64,000 nt of DNA from Udeniomyces pyricola. Taxonomy: Eukaryota; Basidiomycota; Tremellomycetes; Cystofilobasidiales; Mrakiaceae. A program made the position numbers and the translations under genes. Shown here piece by piece: positions 13,401 through 29,923 of the stretch. Below the pieces are notes generated by a model. That model was not told where the DNA came from. It did no database searches and worked only from the letters and a program-made list of their open reading frames with translations. Each line of letters starts with the position of its first letter. The first letter of the stretch is position 1. The stretch spans positions 620,001 through 684,000 of the forward strand of contig BCIK01000012.1 of the NCBI GenBank assembly GCA_039545295.1, written 5' to 3'.

Positions 13401-13525
13401 AAGAAGGGCCATACGATGAATGCCTTGCTAACGAGAGTTTCGCCAAAGCTGATGTTAGATGCGGCGATATTGTCGGATGTGATAGGCGACTTCCATGTGC
13501 CGTAGGGAGCGGGGGTATGGGTCAT
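10434..13525 (-). CDS. S9-family prolyl oligopeptidase-like / acylaminoacyl peptidase
   Basis: This is a probable cytosolic serine peptidase that removes N-terminal residues from short or acylated peptides. Eight exons: 13525-13415, 13312-13198, 13074-12934, 12839-12303, 12174-11334, 11129-11086, 10880-10677 and 10519-10434. They join in phase to 692 residues, normal for the family. Seen: the N-terminal YGTWKSPIT motif, then YHAESRPSEGGR and RTRVNEYGGAGW typical of the beta-propeller half. The C-terminal alpha/beta-hydrolase half has HGGP (about 470-473, oxyanion side), nucleophile GGSAGG (Ser ~550), GLDDKVVP (Asp ~632) and GEGHGF (His ~664), so the catalytic triad is intact. There is no signal peptide or membrane helix. 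The introns before exons 5, 7 and 8 end in long A-tracts followed by AG (see findings). A dipeptidyl-peptidase specificity cannot be excluded. Confidence 0.93.
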
Positions 13526-14132
13526 GGAGAGATTGAGGGTCGAGTGGGGATCGCTTTTGGGAGGTGGATATTGGATGGTTGTATGTAAAGAGGAACGGTC
13601 AACGCCGGCGAAGGGATGCAGCTTGCAGAAGATGATGAATCGTGTTCAACGTCCTTCGATCGGTTCATCAACTCGTTGTTAATTGATTAATCTTTGATCA
13701 ATCTCTAGTTCTGCTTGTATTAAAGATTATCTAGCTAATATAGCTAAGCTTTGCTAATGCATCATCCACCAATTCGCTGCCTGCACGTACTATAAGCTAC
13801 TACTGTCGATGATGATCCCGTTGGCTGGCTAGTATAAGCATCTGCCCTTCCTTGTGGCTTACATTGTAAAACGTACATCAACGTCGCATATATGTTGAGG
13901 CTGCGGGCGGCCGGTGCGGAACGAAGTTGGCTCGTGAGCTGCCTGCCTGCCTCTGCTTGTTTGTTCATGACAGAGACGACGTCAACCCTATCATCCGTCC
14001 TGACCTCCAGCCTTCTACAAGCTCTTCTAGCTTGGCCCTTTCACATCTCATTAGTCCGACATCATCTAACCATCGATTCCCACCTGGATTTCACCCCAGC
14101 CTACACGATCCAGATCCAGATCCCAACCCTAG
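13526..14132. other. Divergent promoter region
   Basis: This 607-bp region separates the divergent S9 peptidase and Doa1-sirtuin genes and must contain both promoters. It has an AT-rich core with TAGCTAATATAGCTA-like repeats (about 13729-13745), then a C/T-rich stretch leading into the plus-strand start. No gene or RNA was recognised. Confidence 0.6.
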
Positions 14133-19294
<5,162 letters not shown>

Positions 19295-20034
19295 AAACAG
19301 ACCCCCCCCCCCCCTTCTCCCACACAAATCAAACCCCCCTTCCTTTCGCATAGAGCCGTCCTCTCGACTCGGTCCAAGAACCATTTTGTGTTTTTCTTCT
19401 TATACCTTTTCATTCTGTCTCCCTCTTCCCTCTTGCCTTTCCTCTCTCTTTGCGTTCCTTTGTCTGCACCCTTTCCTGACCTGTAGTAGCTTTTTTTTTA
19501 TGTTCGTCCATCCATTACTGCTTTGCTTTCAGTCCACCGCGAATTCTACTCCTTTTTGTTTCATCCTTCTTCTTTTTCTTCTTTTTCTTCATCTTCATAT
19601 TCTTTCTACTTGTGATTCCGCCTCTTCGCTCACGGGAGTCTAAGTCTCTCACTTACCCCTTGAGTTTTTCAGTTTTTTTTTTTTTCTTGTGTGCTTTCCA
19701 ATGAAACTCAACGACCCCAAGTACCTTCTCCACAACCATTTTCTTTTTCTTCCTTCCTCTTCTTCAAGATATAAGTCCCCCCAAAAAAAAGCATCTTGTT
19801 TCGTCTCGTGTTCGTTTCGTTGTTTTTTTTTTCTCCCTCGTTTGCTTGTCTCTACTTCTCTCTCTCTCGCTCGCTCGCTCGCTCGCGTGGTTCTCTTGTT
19901 TCTGGATTCTATGCTTCAGTTCAGTTCGATTCAGGTTGGTTCCTTTTGATATTTTCAAGGCCGGGCCCGTCTCATACTGTCCAAGCTGTTACTACGCGTT
20001 ACACTCAACAAGCACACCCAAACGCTGACGACAT

Positions 20035-20069
<35 letters not shown>

Positions 20070-20339
20070 ATATGTATGTGTGTGTATATTCAAGGTTGAC
20101 GCAGGGAGGACTTCCCTCATGAGTGACATCAAAATATATGTCCAACGTATCTCAGTCCCTGCACGGACCGATGATGAGACGATCGACACCCGCGTTCATG
20201 ATCCTGGTCTGTGGTGGTCTCTCATGACAGGGTGGACATGCGTGCACTTATAAGCGTTTATAGATAGATGGGAGCATATATATATATATATGTAGAGATA
20301 GGTGTGTGGATTCGAATTGGGGAGGGGGTCGGGTCGGGT
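19295..20339. other. Convergent intergenic region
   Basis: This holds the 3' flank of the sirtuin gene and the 3' flank of the DUF423 gene. It has a C-run at about 19303-19314, long T-rich tracts, a (CGCT)n run near 19868-19884, and an adjacent (AC)n(AT)n microsatellite at about 20037-20069 with another AT run at 20277-20291. No gene was recognised. Confidence 0.55.
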
Positions 20340-21804
20340 TTAGAACAGCATGGTAACGTAGCTGTTGTAGAAAGGGAAAGAGATCGAGGATCAAGGAAGA
20401 AAAGGGTAAGGAAAGTGGAAAGGGGAGGGGGGGGGGAACGGGGGGAAGGGATAAGATGACGGACGAGAAGTGAAGAAGAAGAAGCGAATGGCAAAAGAAG
20501 AGGATCAACCAAACGGAGTAGACAGGCACGATGAGTCAAACGAAACGACCAAAGGACATATCAGAAAGGTGTTATATATATATATTTAATGATGATGACG
20601 GGATCCAAAGCGATGTAGTGATAGATGTACGATCCCACTTCAGGAAAGAAACAAAAAGGGGCAATCCTAAGGCGGGGGGGGGGGGGGGGAGAAGGAGTGA
20701 CTTACCCTGCAATCATCAAGAGACCTCCCAGGGGAGTGACGGGTCCGAGGAATCGCCTGAAGACGCCGGGTCACGTACGTACGTGTCCAATCGGGTTGAC
20801 GAGTAGGCGTCAGGTCAAGGGAAGAAGGGCACGGTTCAGGTGAAAGATGGCCCGGCAACAGGGGGGATCGGTAGGGCGAAGGAGACCGGGAGGTTACACA
20901 GGTAAAGATTTACGAAATGTGCATTGGGGAGGAGGAGGAAGAGGGGGGAGAGAGAGAGAGAGAGGGGGGGGGATTCAGTGAAGCTATTCTCTAGTCACAT
21001 CTCAGACTACCTGTACGCAGTTAATCAGGGCAAGGTGAGGAAGTGTCTTTCTCCCCCCATTTACATCCTCCTTTCCCTTTCCCACTCCGATAATTCCACT
21101 CAAAAATATCCTGTTCCATATTTTCTCCTCAACTAACCATTTCTTCTCTGCACTCCCCATGACGAGTCCAAAGATGCTTCCCGAGAACAGGACCGAACCC
21201 GTCGCGATGAGGGGTCCCGCGAAGCGATGACGTCCAAACCTCGGATGAAGCGATACCGCGAGGAGAGCGATGCCATTGAAGATGGCGTAATGGGAAGCCG
21301 TCTCCCAGGCTTTGATGTTATCTGAAGTCATGGAGGGGAGTTTCTTGAGTCCGTGAGCGCCAAAGGCACCACACATGATGCCCGAACCGGCTGGAGGAAG
21401 TAAAACAGAAGAGCAAGGACCATGGCCCGAGTGACGTTGGACGGATTGATTGGCAAGGGGGAGGGCAAAGGAAAATGGGGATGGATCAACGCAAAAGAAG
21501 AATTACGGTGAACAGACAGTCCTCGGAGTATCAGTCGCATTCAATGATGAGATTGAGCGAAGGAGAAGTAGGAGAAGCAAGCTGGCGAAAATAAAGAGGG
21601 GGGGGGGACAGGAAATGGGAATGAACCAATGAACGAGCCGGCCTTCCAGAGGGTGTGAGGGTTGACGAATGACTAAACAAAACGTCAAGATGGAAAAGAG
21701 AGCCCGAGTAAAAGAACAATCAGTTTTCGAGATCCTTAGGATGGAGAGAAGAGAGGAGGAGAAAGGACCAAGGCGACTGTAGGTCTACGATGGAGTCGTA
21801 CCAT
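20340..21804 (-). CDS. DUF423 / TMEM256-family small membrane protein
   Basis: Five exons give about 124 residues: 21804-21802 (the ATG alone), 21672-21627, 21390-21138, 20756-20706 and 20361-20340. The family signature is clear: LWKAGSFIG, CGAFGAHGLKK, a histidine-containing WETASHYAIFNGIALLAV helix, the GPLIATGSVLFSGSIFGLV helix and LGPVTPLGGLLMIAG. DUF423 proteins are predicted to have three or four membrane helices and are found in bacteria and mitochondria; their function is unknown. The central exons are secure. The first exon (a lone start codon) and the last (YVTMLF then stop) rest on phase and family length only. Confidence 0.75.
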
Positions 21805-22214
21805 GTTGGTGAGAAAGGGAGTTGTGAGTGGATGGAGAAAGCGAGGAATCAACGAATCGACCAGTCTGGCAACTCGGGCCTCGGGGATGGGCGCCGTTGA
21901 AATTATATATGATAATTATATACATGCCATCATCATCTCATCACTACAATTTTCTTAACCGACGCTCCGAAACGGTACGTGAAACGATCCCAGATCGACG
22001 TCTTCACTAGACCAAGATCTAGTTGCTTAAATTTCATCAAAGAGGATATACGTAGATCACACCAAATCGCGGCCAAAATGGAAAACCCTGCCAATATCAT
22101 CACTCCACGCCGGCCCACCGTGCACCGATGGCAACCTCAGCCATTTTATTTGATGATACTTCTGCGTCCTTTCCTGATCAATCAACTAACCAATCCATTC
22201 AACCAATCAATTAA
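21805..22214. other. Short intergenic region
   Basis: About 410 bp lie between the DUF423 start and the Dcr2-like stop. It contains an AT-rich stretch with TATATGATAATTATATA-like symmetry near 21904-21921 and repeated ATCAAT/ACCAAT words near 22179-22214. No gene was seen. Confidence 0.5.
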
Positions 22215-25200
22215 TCACACCGGAGCCGGCGCTGTGCCCCCAAACAACGCCTGTTTGTCGACGAGAGTGCCCGACTCGAGGTGCTTGTACGTCTCGATCC
22301 GTTCGCCAAACTCGGAGATGTCAAAGATCCGGAACCGGCGTTCGAACCTGATCGAGACGGCGTCGATAGCAAGATTGTTCCGATAAGGAGTGGAGAGGGT
22401 GGTTCGAGAGGAAAGGAAGAGGGAGTCGAAGAAGAAGGTGTGAGGGAGGGAGGGGGGGACAAACAACCGAGGGCGTTCGAGAGAAGATATGTGGGTTTTG
22501 GATGAGTTTGATTCCGATAAAGGGACTCGCCGCCAGGGGAGACTACTTACCCTAATTTGCCATAGCCAGAATAGGATCCTCCACCTCCAAAGCACCTAAC
22601 CGCGCGATTGGCCATACCGAAAAAAGGAAAGTGATCAGACCCATACTCCATCAGCATTGACTTCGATCCTAGTACGTCAGAAGCCGAGAACGCGACAAAA
22701 CAAATGAAGGAGGGGGGAAGGGAAGGGAAGAAGGTCAAGGAAAAGAGATTTGACTGACATCCAAATCCCACTGATTCGGCTGCAGCTTTCGTCGGTGTGG
22801 ACATGTCCGTCTTGTAACGGAAACAACAAGAAGCAAACAGAATCGACCGATTCCAAGATCAAAAGGTTCGACAAGACAGTCAAAGACCCAACCGGGGTGA
22901 GGAAAGTCATCAAAGAGTACAGCAGAAGGAAGGTGAAATTCGCGGTTAGCGGCGCGTTTGTGCTCAATCTCCAGAAAAAGAAGAAGAAAAAGAGAAGGAA
23001 AAAGCAAGGGAGCGATTCTCAAAGGATACGCGTGGTCTGAAAGAGGATTCAGTGGAGAGGACTGACTAGCGACGACTTTGACTTCGTGTAGCTCATGTCC
23101 ATCTTTAGCCAATTGACCCGTCGTCGTCTGCAACAGACCGTTCTCAAAAAAGCCAGAGTTGTGTTTCGGAGAGCCCGTGCCTTCGTTGACAATCCCAGTC
23201 AGAAGGGCGTCGCTGAAAGTGAAGCCGGACCGAGAAGTAGAAGGGGAGGGGGGGATTAGTCAGGACACCGAGGGATCAGGCCAAATGTGATAGGTAGATC
23301 CATAGGACAACAAGGGGGAAGGTCAAATGAAAGCAAAAGCAATGTCAGCCTCTTTCCTAAATATATATATATAATGATATTTGAGGACCCAAACGATAAC
23401 ATATGAAGAAGCTGGAATGTTCACCCCGAGGCCGGATCGACGTCTGGCGGGAGCATATGCTCGATCAATGGGATATGGAAGAACATCATCGCGTTAGGTT
23501 TCCTCAACGTTCTCTGTTCCTCTCCCTCGTTCCCATCCGTCTCGCCTTCCTCCTGGCGTCTCAACGATCGAGCCGATAGTTGAGCGACATGAGGAGGTGA
23601 GGTTCGACGCGTCGAATGCAGCCAGCTATCACCAAGATCAGAGGCGGTGTCGGGGNGGAAGGGACGTTCGATCGCGGAGATGGCACCAGAAGTACGAAGG
23701 AACCATTGGATTTGAGACTCCTGTCAAAGTTCAAGAAGCGACACCAGGATTGGTAGTGTTATCATCGTTTGGTTTGACAAGGAGTCAGAACGAAGGTGAT
23801 AGAAAGAGAGAGTTGAGGATGATTTTAGACCGGACGTTCGGAAGCCCAAATACAGATACCCAGGTCAGCCGTGGCCTCAAACATCACGCCTGAACGTGTC
23901 CTCTCGCATCACCGATCCAGGCGTGGCCATGAGTTGCGGACGTACCTTGATGTAGTCATAATCCTGATGGCCCCAGATCGTCTTTTTGGTGTATCCACCT
24001 GAGTCCAAGAAGTAGAGCGAGAACAAGTGCATCCTCGAGCTTCGGGACCGGTCGTTAATATCGTCATGGTCGCGTTGTAGACACAAAAAAAAAAGAAAGA
24101 AAGAAAAAACAGGAAAAATAGCAGAAGAATGAGAAAAAGATCAAAGAGATACACCACGTCAGTCTCAGGAATCCAACTATTTTCTTTTCTCCCCTACATT
24201 TCGCTCCTTGATCATAGATGGGTAGAGTTACGTACGGGTCTGCACTGCGGACTTTGAGGAGATAGTTCCCCGAGCCGTCGACGTCCGATGGACCTGGAAC
24301 GGCAAGAGAATACGGCATCTTTGAAACACTATGTCCGAGGAGAGACGAGCGGCATGCGGATCGGATGAAGAACCACGACATCGGGGAAAGGGATGATTGA
24401 TGAAAGCAACGTCAACCTTAGGTAACAAGAACAACAAACGAACCCAAACGGAATGAAAGGAATTGCTAGCCAGGCTCAGATTTGGGTCGAAAGGGGGAAA
24501 ACACGTACGCCTTCATGAGTTCCGCTCGGTCGAGGTCATCGTTGTCGTCGTGGTTTCCAAGCACGAGGGCCCAAGGGATCTTGCGAGCTATGACGGGTTC
24601 GGCAAACCTAGCACCGCATCACAATCCGCGGATGAACGTGAGATAAAGAGCAGGAGAAAGGACAGGATATAGCAAGAGAACATATGGGTCAATTGTATGA
24701 CCGAGAGTTGAACTCATAGAATGGCCCGAAAAGGTCATGGGAAAAGAGATGAGACAACCCTCTGTCCGTTCCCCCACTTCTTCTAGAAACACAAGTAACA
24801 CAATACTCACTTCGCTAGAACACTGATAGCGTCCCAACTCGTTCCCTGAGAGAAGCAAGAGCAAAGAGATCATTATGAATCGCAGTCAGTCAATGCGCAC
24901 AACTCAGAGTCACATGTCAGAGAACAGAAATAACAAGACTTCCCCCTCCCGCAAGAGATAAGAACAGTGATTCGTTGACTTGCTTAGGACTGTAAACGAG
25001 AGCCCTTCTGAATGGATCCTAAACTCCCTATCCCCTCAAACTCCGCCTCCCTACTCAAGCTACCCCCATCGCGTTTGATATTCTTTTTGCTTACCTGTCC
25101 ATTAAGTTGATCCCCCGTAAACACCACGAAATCCGGTTTCTCCCTCTCGAGCACAACCTCCACCAACGCCGCCGAATCGACGTCCCCAACACACGGTTCC

Positions 25201-26767
25201 TTGTCCGTATCCCGACACGTCCCGTTCGAGACGGAGTAATGCAAATCGGCAATCTGCATGATTCGGAACGAGCCCGTCGCGTTGAAGAGAAGTTCCGGCG
25301 TGGGCGGTAAAGGTGGGTTCCCTTTGCGGATGACGAGCGAGACTTGGTGAGGGTGTTTCTTGGAGTAAGGGAGGATGGGAGGAGTCACGCGCTCGAAACC
25401 GTACCAAGGCTGAAGTGGAACGAGGCGGATTTGAAGAAGAAGAAAGAGAAAGGAGTATCGCGTACGAAGTGGTTAAATTAATACTTTAGCAGCTCTTCTC
25501 TCTCCCACACGGTGAGAACCCTTAAACCCAGACTTGAAAAGAGAGTCGATGAACACGACACGAAAAGAAGAAGAAGAAGAAAAGAGACACGTACCACCCC
25601 ATCGCCATACAACACATCGACTTCTGTGATGATGTCCTCGTTCTTCTCTGCTCGTCTCCTCTCAGCCACCTCTTCCGCCAAGACGTTATCCCCGTCATCG
25701 ATACCATCGCTTCCGCTTGAAGTCTGTGTCTTGTAGGCAAGCCATGTCTTGGAAATGGATGGGTATACACCCGAATGAAGATCGTCCCCCGAGGCAAGGA
25801 TATAACCTGACGGCAGATCCATCGTCGACGAAATCACTTTGATGTCGGTGATGTAGCTGACTATAAACAGGCAACGCCAGAGTACGATCAAGGAAATGAC
25901 CACCAAAAGAGAATTCGGTCAGTCACAATCACCGTCATGGATCGATCCGACGCGGATCAGGAGATGGGGATTGACCATCAAGCCTTCGGCTACGCCTGTA
26001 CCAGACCTGATATACCACAAGCAGAACCCGACCCCATCAGAATGATCCAACGCAATCAGCCCCAGCATCGATCGTCATGCTGCAGATGGCCATGCAAAAA
26101 AAAAAACGCCCGTCATTCGGGGGATCGAGGTACACACGTTCAAAAACCAAATGCCAGTCTTGAAGATGAGATCCTTCTCGACTCGAACCCACTTGCCAAG
26201 TTTGGCGTCATCTTCTGGTGTCGTTGGAGGGGAGCAGTACGCTGGGAAGGCCGCCGGGGGTAAGATACACGCTTGAACGGTGATGGCCGTCAGGCTGCGT
26301 ACGTTTCCGCTCGGAACCCGAACCGGAATTCCAAAGGTTCATCAGTGCATGTTTCTGGGCCATCACGAGAGACAATGAAGATAGTGAATGAGAATAGTTT
26401 CTTACCCAGTACTATGAGGTAGGAGAGGGTCCCAAACGTCCAACGGCAATGAGACATCTTTACTTCCTTCCACTATCGTCTCATTCACCAGGACCGTCCC
26501 GTTTCCTACTACCATATCCTCCTCCTCCGTTTGCGCTGGTAGCTGTTGTTGTTCCTGCAGGTTGGGAAGCTCCACGATATCGTACGCTTGCCATCCGATC
26601 TTACGTGAAGGTGTCTTGGGAGTAGAGAGGAGAGAAAAGGAGGCGAGAAGGAGGGCAAAGAGGGCGGTCGTCGTGAGGGGAATCAAGAAGGCCCGGAGGG
26701 TTCGGAAGGGTCTGAGGAAGGGATGCAGAGGCTTGCGAGGTGGTGGGTAAGGGGATAGACGAGGCAT
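22215..26767 (-). CDS. Dcr2-like calcineurin-type metallophosphatase, membrane-anchored
   Basis: Thirteen exons join in phase to 698 residues: 26767-26406, 26294-26134, 25860-25595, 25409-25095, 24845-24811, 24607-24509, 24328-24236, 24039-23946, 23720-23425, 23212-23067, 22810-22759, 22595-22551 and 22347-22215. An N-terminal hydrophobic helix (about 27-48) suggests a type II membrane anchor. The middle has KGKWV-like and GDDLHSGVYPS motifs of the Dcr2 family. Metal-binding motifs are QIADLHYS (Asp ~318, His ~320), VVFTGDQLNG, LVLGNHDDND (~397-403), MFFHIPL and NGHVHTDESC, so the catalytic set is complete. The C-terminus has CFGGGGSYSGYGK and FERRFRIFDISEFGE. Yeast Dcr2 dephosphorylates Sic1 and Ire1; the same role here is only inference. 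One ambiguous base at 23656 falls in the coding exon (an unread residue after ERPF). Confidence 0.93.
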
Positions 26768-27400
26768 GATGGGGATGGATGAAGAGAGTTTGAGTGCGTA
26801 GGGACGCAGCGGTGAAAGGGGAGATTGTGGCCAGGAGAGATACGTGAGTGGGTGTGTTACTGCGTGTGAATGGCTATTGTCAGCTGTTTGATGGTAGGGT
26901 ACGAAAGATTGGATTCGGCCCGGCCGGCAGATGTTGGACGTCGGAAAGTCGAGGCGATTCAAACACTCGTCGCTCGATTGAATGATGGGTATGGGAGGGA
27001 TAGCTTGAGGGTTACCGACGAGGATGTTCGAGTGATGGAAGGACTAAGAAGGACAGGATAGGATGTGAAGCGTGAAACGGTTAGCTATAAGCTGCTGGCT
27101 GCTGACCACGATCACGATGTGGCTCATCATCACGTAGGAGCGATGCCAGGCGGAGCCTGATTATATATCATAACCGAACAGTCTACGTTATCGATCTGTC
27201 GTCAATGTTATCGTGTCCTTTATATATATATATATATTAATTTTATCTTCATTCTTCCACTCGTTTGTTTTACTTTCCAGTAACCAAGTGCAATATGACA
27301 ACCATAATTCACACATGTAAATAATTTCCATTACGGCCCACCCTCCAGGCTGCCCCGTTTCAATCCCTCGTCACCAGTCAACCTAGCTATGGCTACTAGA
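26768..27400. other. Intergenic region with AT microsatellite
   Basis: This is the upstream flank of the Dcr2-like gene and the 3' flank of the carbonic-anhydrase-like gene. A (TA)n tract lies at about 27219-27238. An open frame of about 60 codons here has no recognisable similarity or splice context. Confidence 0.5.
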
Positions 27401-28790
27401 CTAAGCGACCTTCTCCTTCCTCAACCTCTCTTCCTCCTTCTCAATCTCGATCCTCTCGGGCTCCTCCAAATTCTTCGTTTCAATCTCCCTCAACCTACCC
27501 GTCTCAACCTCGTACACCCAACCTGAGACCTCGGTCCGACCATCAAAGATGGCCTGGTTGCGCAGCCAATCGACGTCCCATTTGACCGATTCTTCCAGCC
27601 GGGCCACGTCTCGGTTCCAGACGTGGCGGTTGTAGTGCGACGAAGGAGGGGAAGCCGAAGAAGAGGGAGGGCAACATGACGTCGAATGAGAAGAAGAGGA
27701 CGAAGGAGAGACCGATTCAGAATCACCACCAACAGCAGCAGCAGCAGCAGCGGTGTTGGTCACTTTCGCAGCGGCCTTCTTGAACGCCTCGACTGCCGCT
27801 TCAGCGACTCCCAACCCATCGTTCGTCGGTAGCTGTTCTTCCACTTTCCCATCTACTCCATTTGCCGCTCCAAACGACGCGTTCTCTGGCGCCTGAGGGA
27901 AAGGCAAGAAAGCTGTCGATGAGATTTGGAAAGGCGCCGTTGGGGAAAGGTGGCCAGAGGTGGCTTTGGAAAGGAGTTTGGCGCGAAGCGAAGCTTCCGT
28001 GAACGTTAGGGCGGCACAATCGGTGTGTTGGATCTATACGAACAGGATATCAACGGTAAGATGAGGTAGATCAAGGTATGAGCTGTGATCAAGACATAAG
28101 AAGAAGGAGAAAACAGAACGTACAACCATGACCTCGTTCAACCCAATCTGAGTCTGACTGATAACAAGGCTTCGCAAAGCTACGAAAAGCCCATTCCCAA
28201 CGAAACAAACAAACAAACAGACCAAAGGACACACATACAACTCGTCATCAGTCCATTGTTCTAACCGACAAAGAAGCAGAAAGAAGAAGCACAGAGAAAT
28301 GAAAGGGAAAGGTGGCGTTTGCATACCATCTTGGATTCTTCCTCCTGCGGTTCGGATGACATGGACATCTCCCGGTTCGACGCCGAGCATGTCAAAGACA
28401 TCGATTCGACTATCCATACCTGTCCATACACATTCCCACCAAACGTAAAGGTTCAACATTAAAAAAAAAAGAAAGACAAGAAGGCACACGATCAGTCTTG
28501 AATTGATTATTCATGATATGGCAAGTATCACTCTCCTTAACTCGCTCTCTCCGCCCGTAGTCAATCATTTCCTTTTTTTCTCCGTCTTGGTTTCGACTTT
28601 GTTGTCATCCCACCCACGTGTCAGACAGTCATCGGGGTTTGGGTCACTTACACGTTACGACGGCAGTTCTCAACTTCAACCCAAGTGGTTGGGCCTTGGT
28701 TCGGTCGAACCTCTTGACGTGCTCGGCGTTGCGGGAGACAAGAAGCGAGGCGACGCGACCAAAGGGAGTAGGGAAAGGCTTAGGAGGCAT
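27401..28790 (-). CDS. Beta-carbonic-anhydrase-like protein
   Basis: Four exons (28790-28652, 28419-28327, 28179-28124, 28033-27401) encode 306 residues. Zinc-site motifs of beta carbonic anhydrases are present: VVTCMDSRIDV (Cys ~47, Asp ~49, Arg ~51) and IQHTDCA (His ~99, Cys ~102), along with GDVHVIRTAGGR and ALRSLVISQTQIGLNEVMV. Such enzymes hydrate CO2 to bicarbonate. The MDSRIDVF and HTDC forms match the divergent fungal/mycobacterial subgroup, in which activity is not always shown. The region after HTDC carries a long low-complexity insert (Pro, an Ala run, a Ser-rich run; about residues 150-230) before the last conserved helix RHVWNRDVARLEESVKWDVDW-like segment. The C-terminus is Glu/Arg-rich. 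No targeting signal was recognised. Confidence 0.88.
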
Positions 28791-29923
28791 AGTCGGGGGT
28801 TTATCTTATTTTTGGTTACAATGGCTTCGATGTGTTTCTTTGTATGTTGCTGGATGTATGACGGGAGGTGTGGGTCGGTTGAGTGTTTTTATCGGCAATG
28901 TGTCCGTTAGAGATAGCAGCAGGCGGTGACGGCGACGGCGGGCGAGGAGGAAAGGGAGGGAAGGGGGGCAGTGGGCGGTCGTCATCGTTGGAGGGAGGAC
29001 AGGAAAATTGAGCGTCAGTCATCCGGCGGGGAAGGCTGATTGAAGAGTACGAAGCAGGGGTCTTGCCATAAAGATACGCACAAGAGAGGATGGGGGGATG
29101 CAAAGGACGAGGAGGAGTGTGGGTTGCGAGAAGGAGATGCCCAGTCGGTCGTCGAGATTCGAGAAATGAAACGAAGACGACTGGAGTGATCGATGACTCG
29201 TCGATATCGATCATTGACTCTCTCCAGTTTGTTCTCGATCACATATAGCTTCGCCTCGGAAATGAATCGAGCTTCAATCATCCTGTTTCATCCTGCCGGC
29301 CGACGATATACCAAGGTCGTCGATTGGATATTGGTTGCTCTGCACGCTTCGGGCTCATGCAAGCTCCCGGTCCCGGCGAGATTCTGAGGAATTTTCCTCT
29401 TGAGTATTTGAGCTTTGCGCGAGTTCGATCGTGTTTCATGATGTGCGCAAGTATCAAGTAGGCTGTATGTATATAAGAGGGCAGCGCTCAGATTGATCCC
29501 CAGCAAAAGGGCGTTCGTTCTCTTTCAGCTCATGACTTGAGTCTTGAGCTCGACCGTACGTCCAACAGTACGTTCACAGTAAACACTGGACGACCCAACT
29601 GACTCGTGCTCTGGTACATCTCCGCAAGATTGGAGTCTAGGCGTAGGAGATGGTAACGCCTGACCATGTACATCATGACACTTCTGATGTGCGTTCTCAT
29701 TCAACTTCATCCGCGTCGCATCCGTAACTAGTGTGTCGCCCTCAAGTCTCTCGAATAACAACCAACAAATCACTCAGAAAATCCCCCAAAAGAAAAACCC
29801 CAACCCGATTCGGGGTAACAAAAGAAAAAAGAGATCATCGCCTCAAGAGCATCGAATCCAATCGAGTCCATCGTCGATTTTCTCGCCTCACTCCCTAATC
29901 CAAACAGCAAAGGTTGAAGGTGC
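28791..29923. other. Intergenic region, no gene recognised
   Basis: This 1.1 kb region lies upstream of the carbonic-anhydrase-like gene and downstream of eL24. Several short open frames occur on both strands, but none shows a conserved motif or matching splice sites. No microsatellite of note was seen. Confidence 0.5.

Noticed and set aside
20580..20675. Alternative last exon of the DUF423 gene after the TTAG near 20670
   Set aside because: It would append about 30 residues of AT-microsatellite translation. The short YVTMLF ending fits the family length better.
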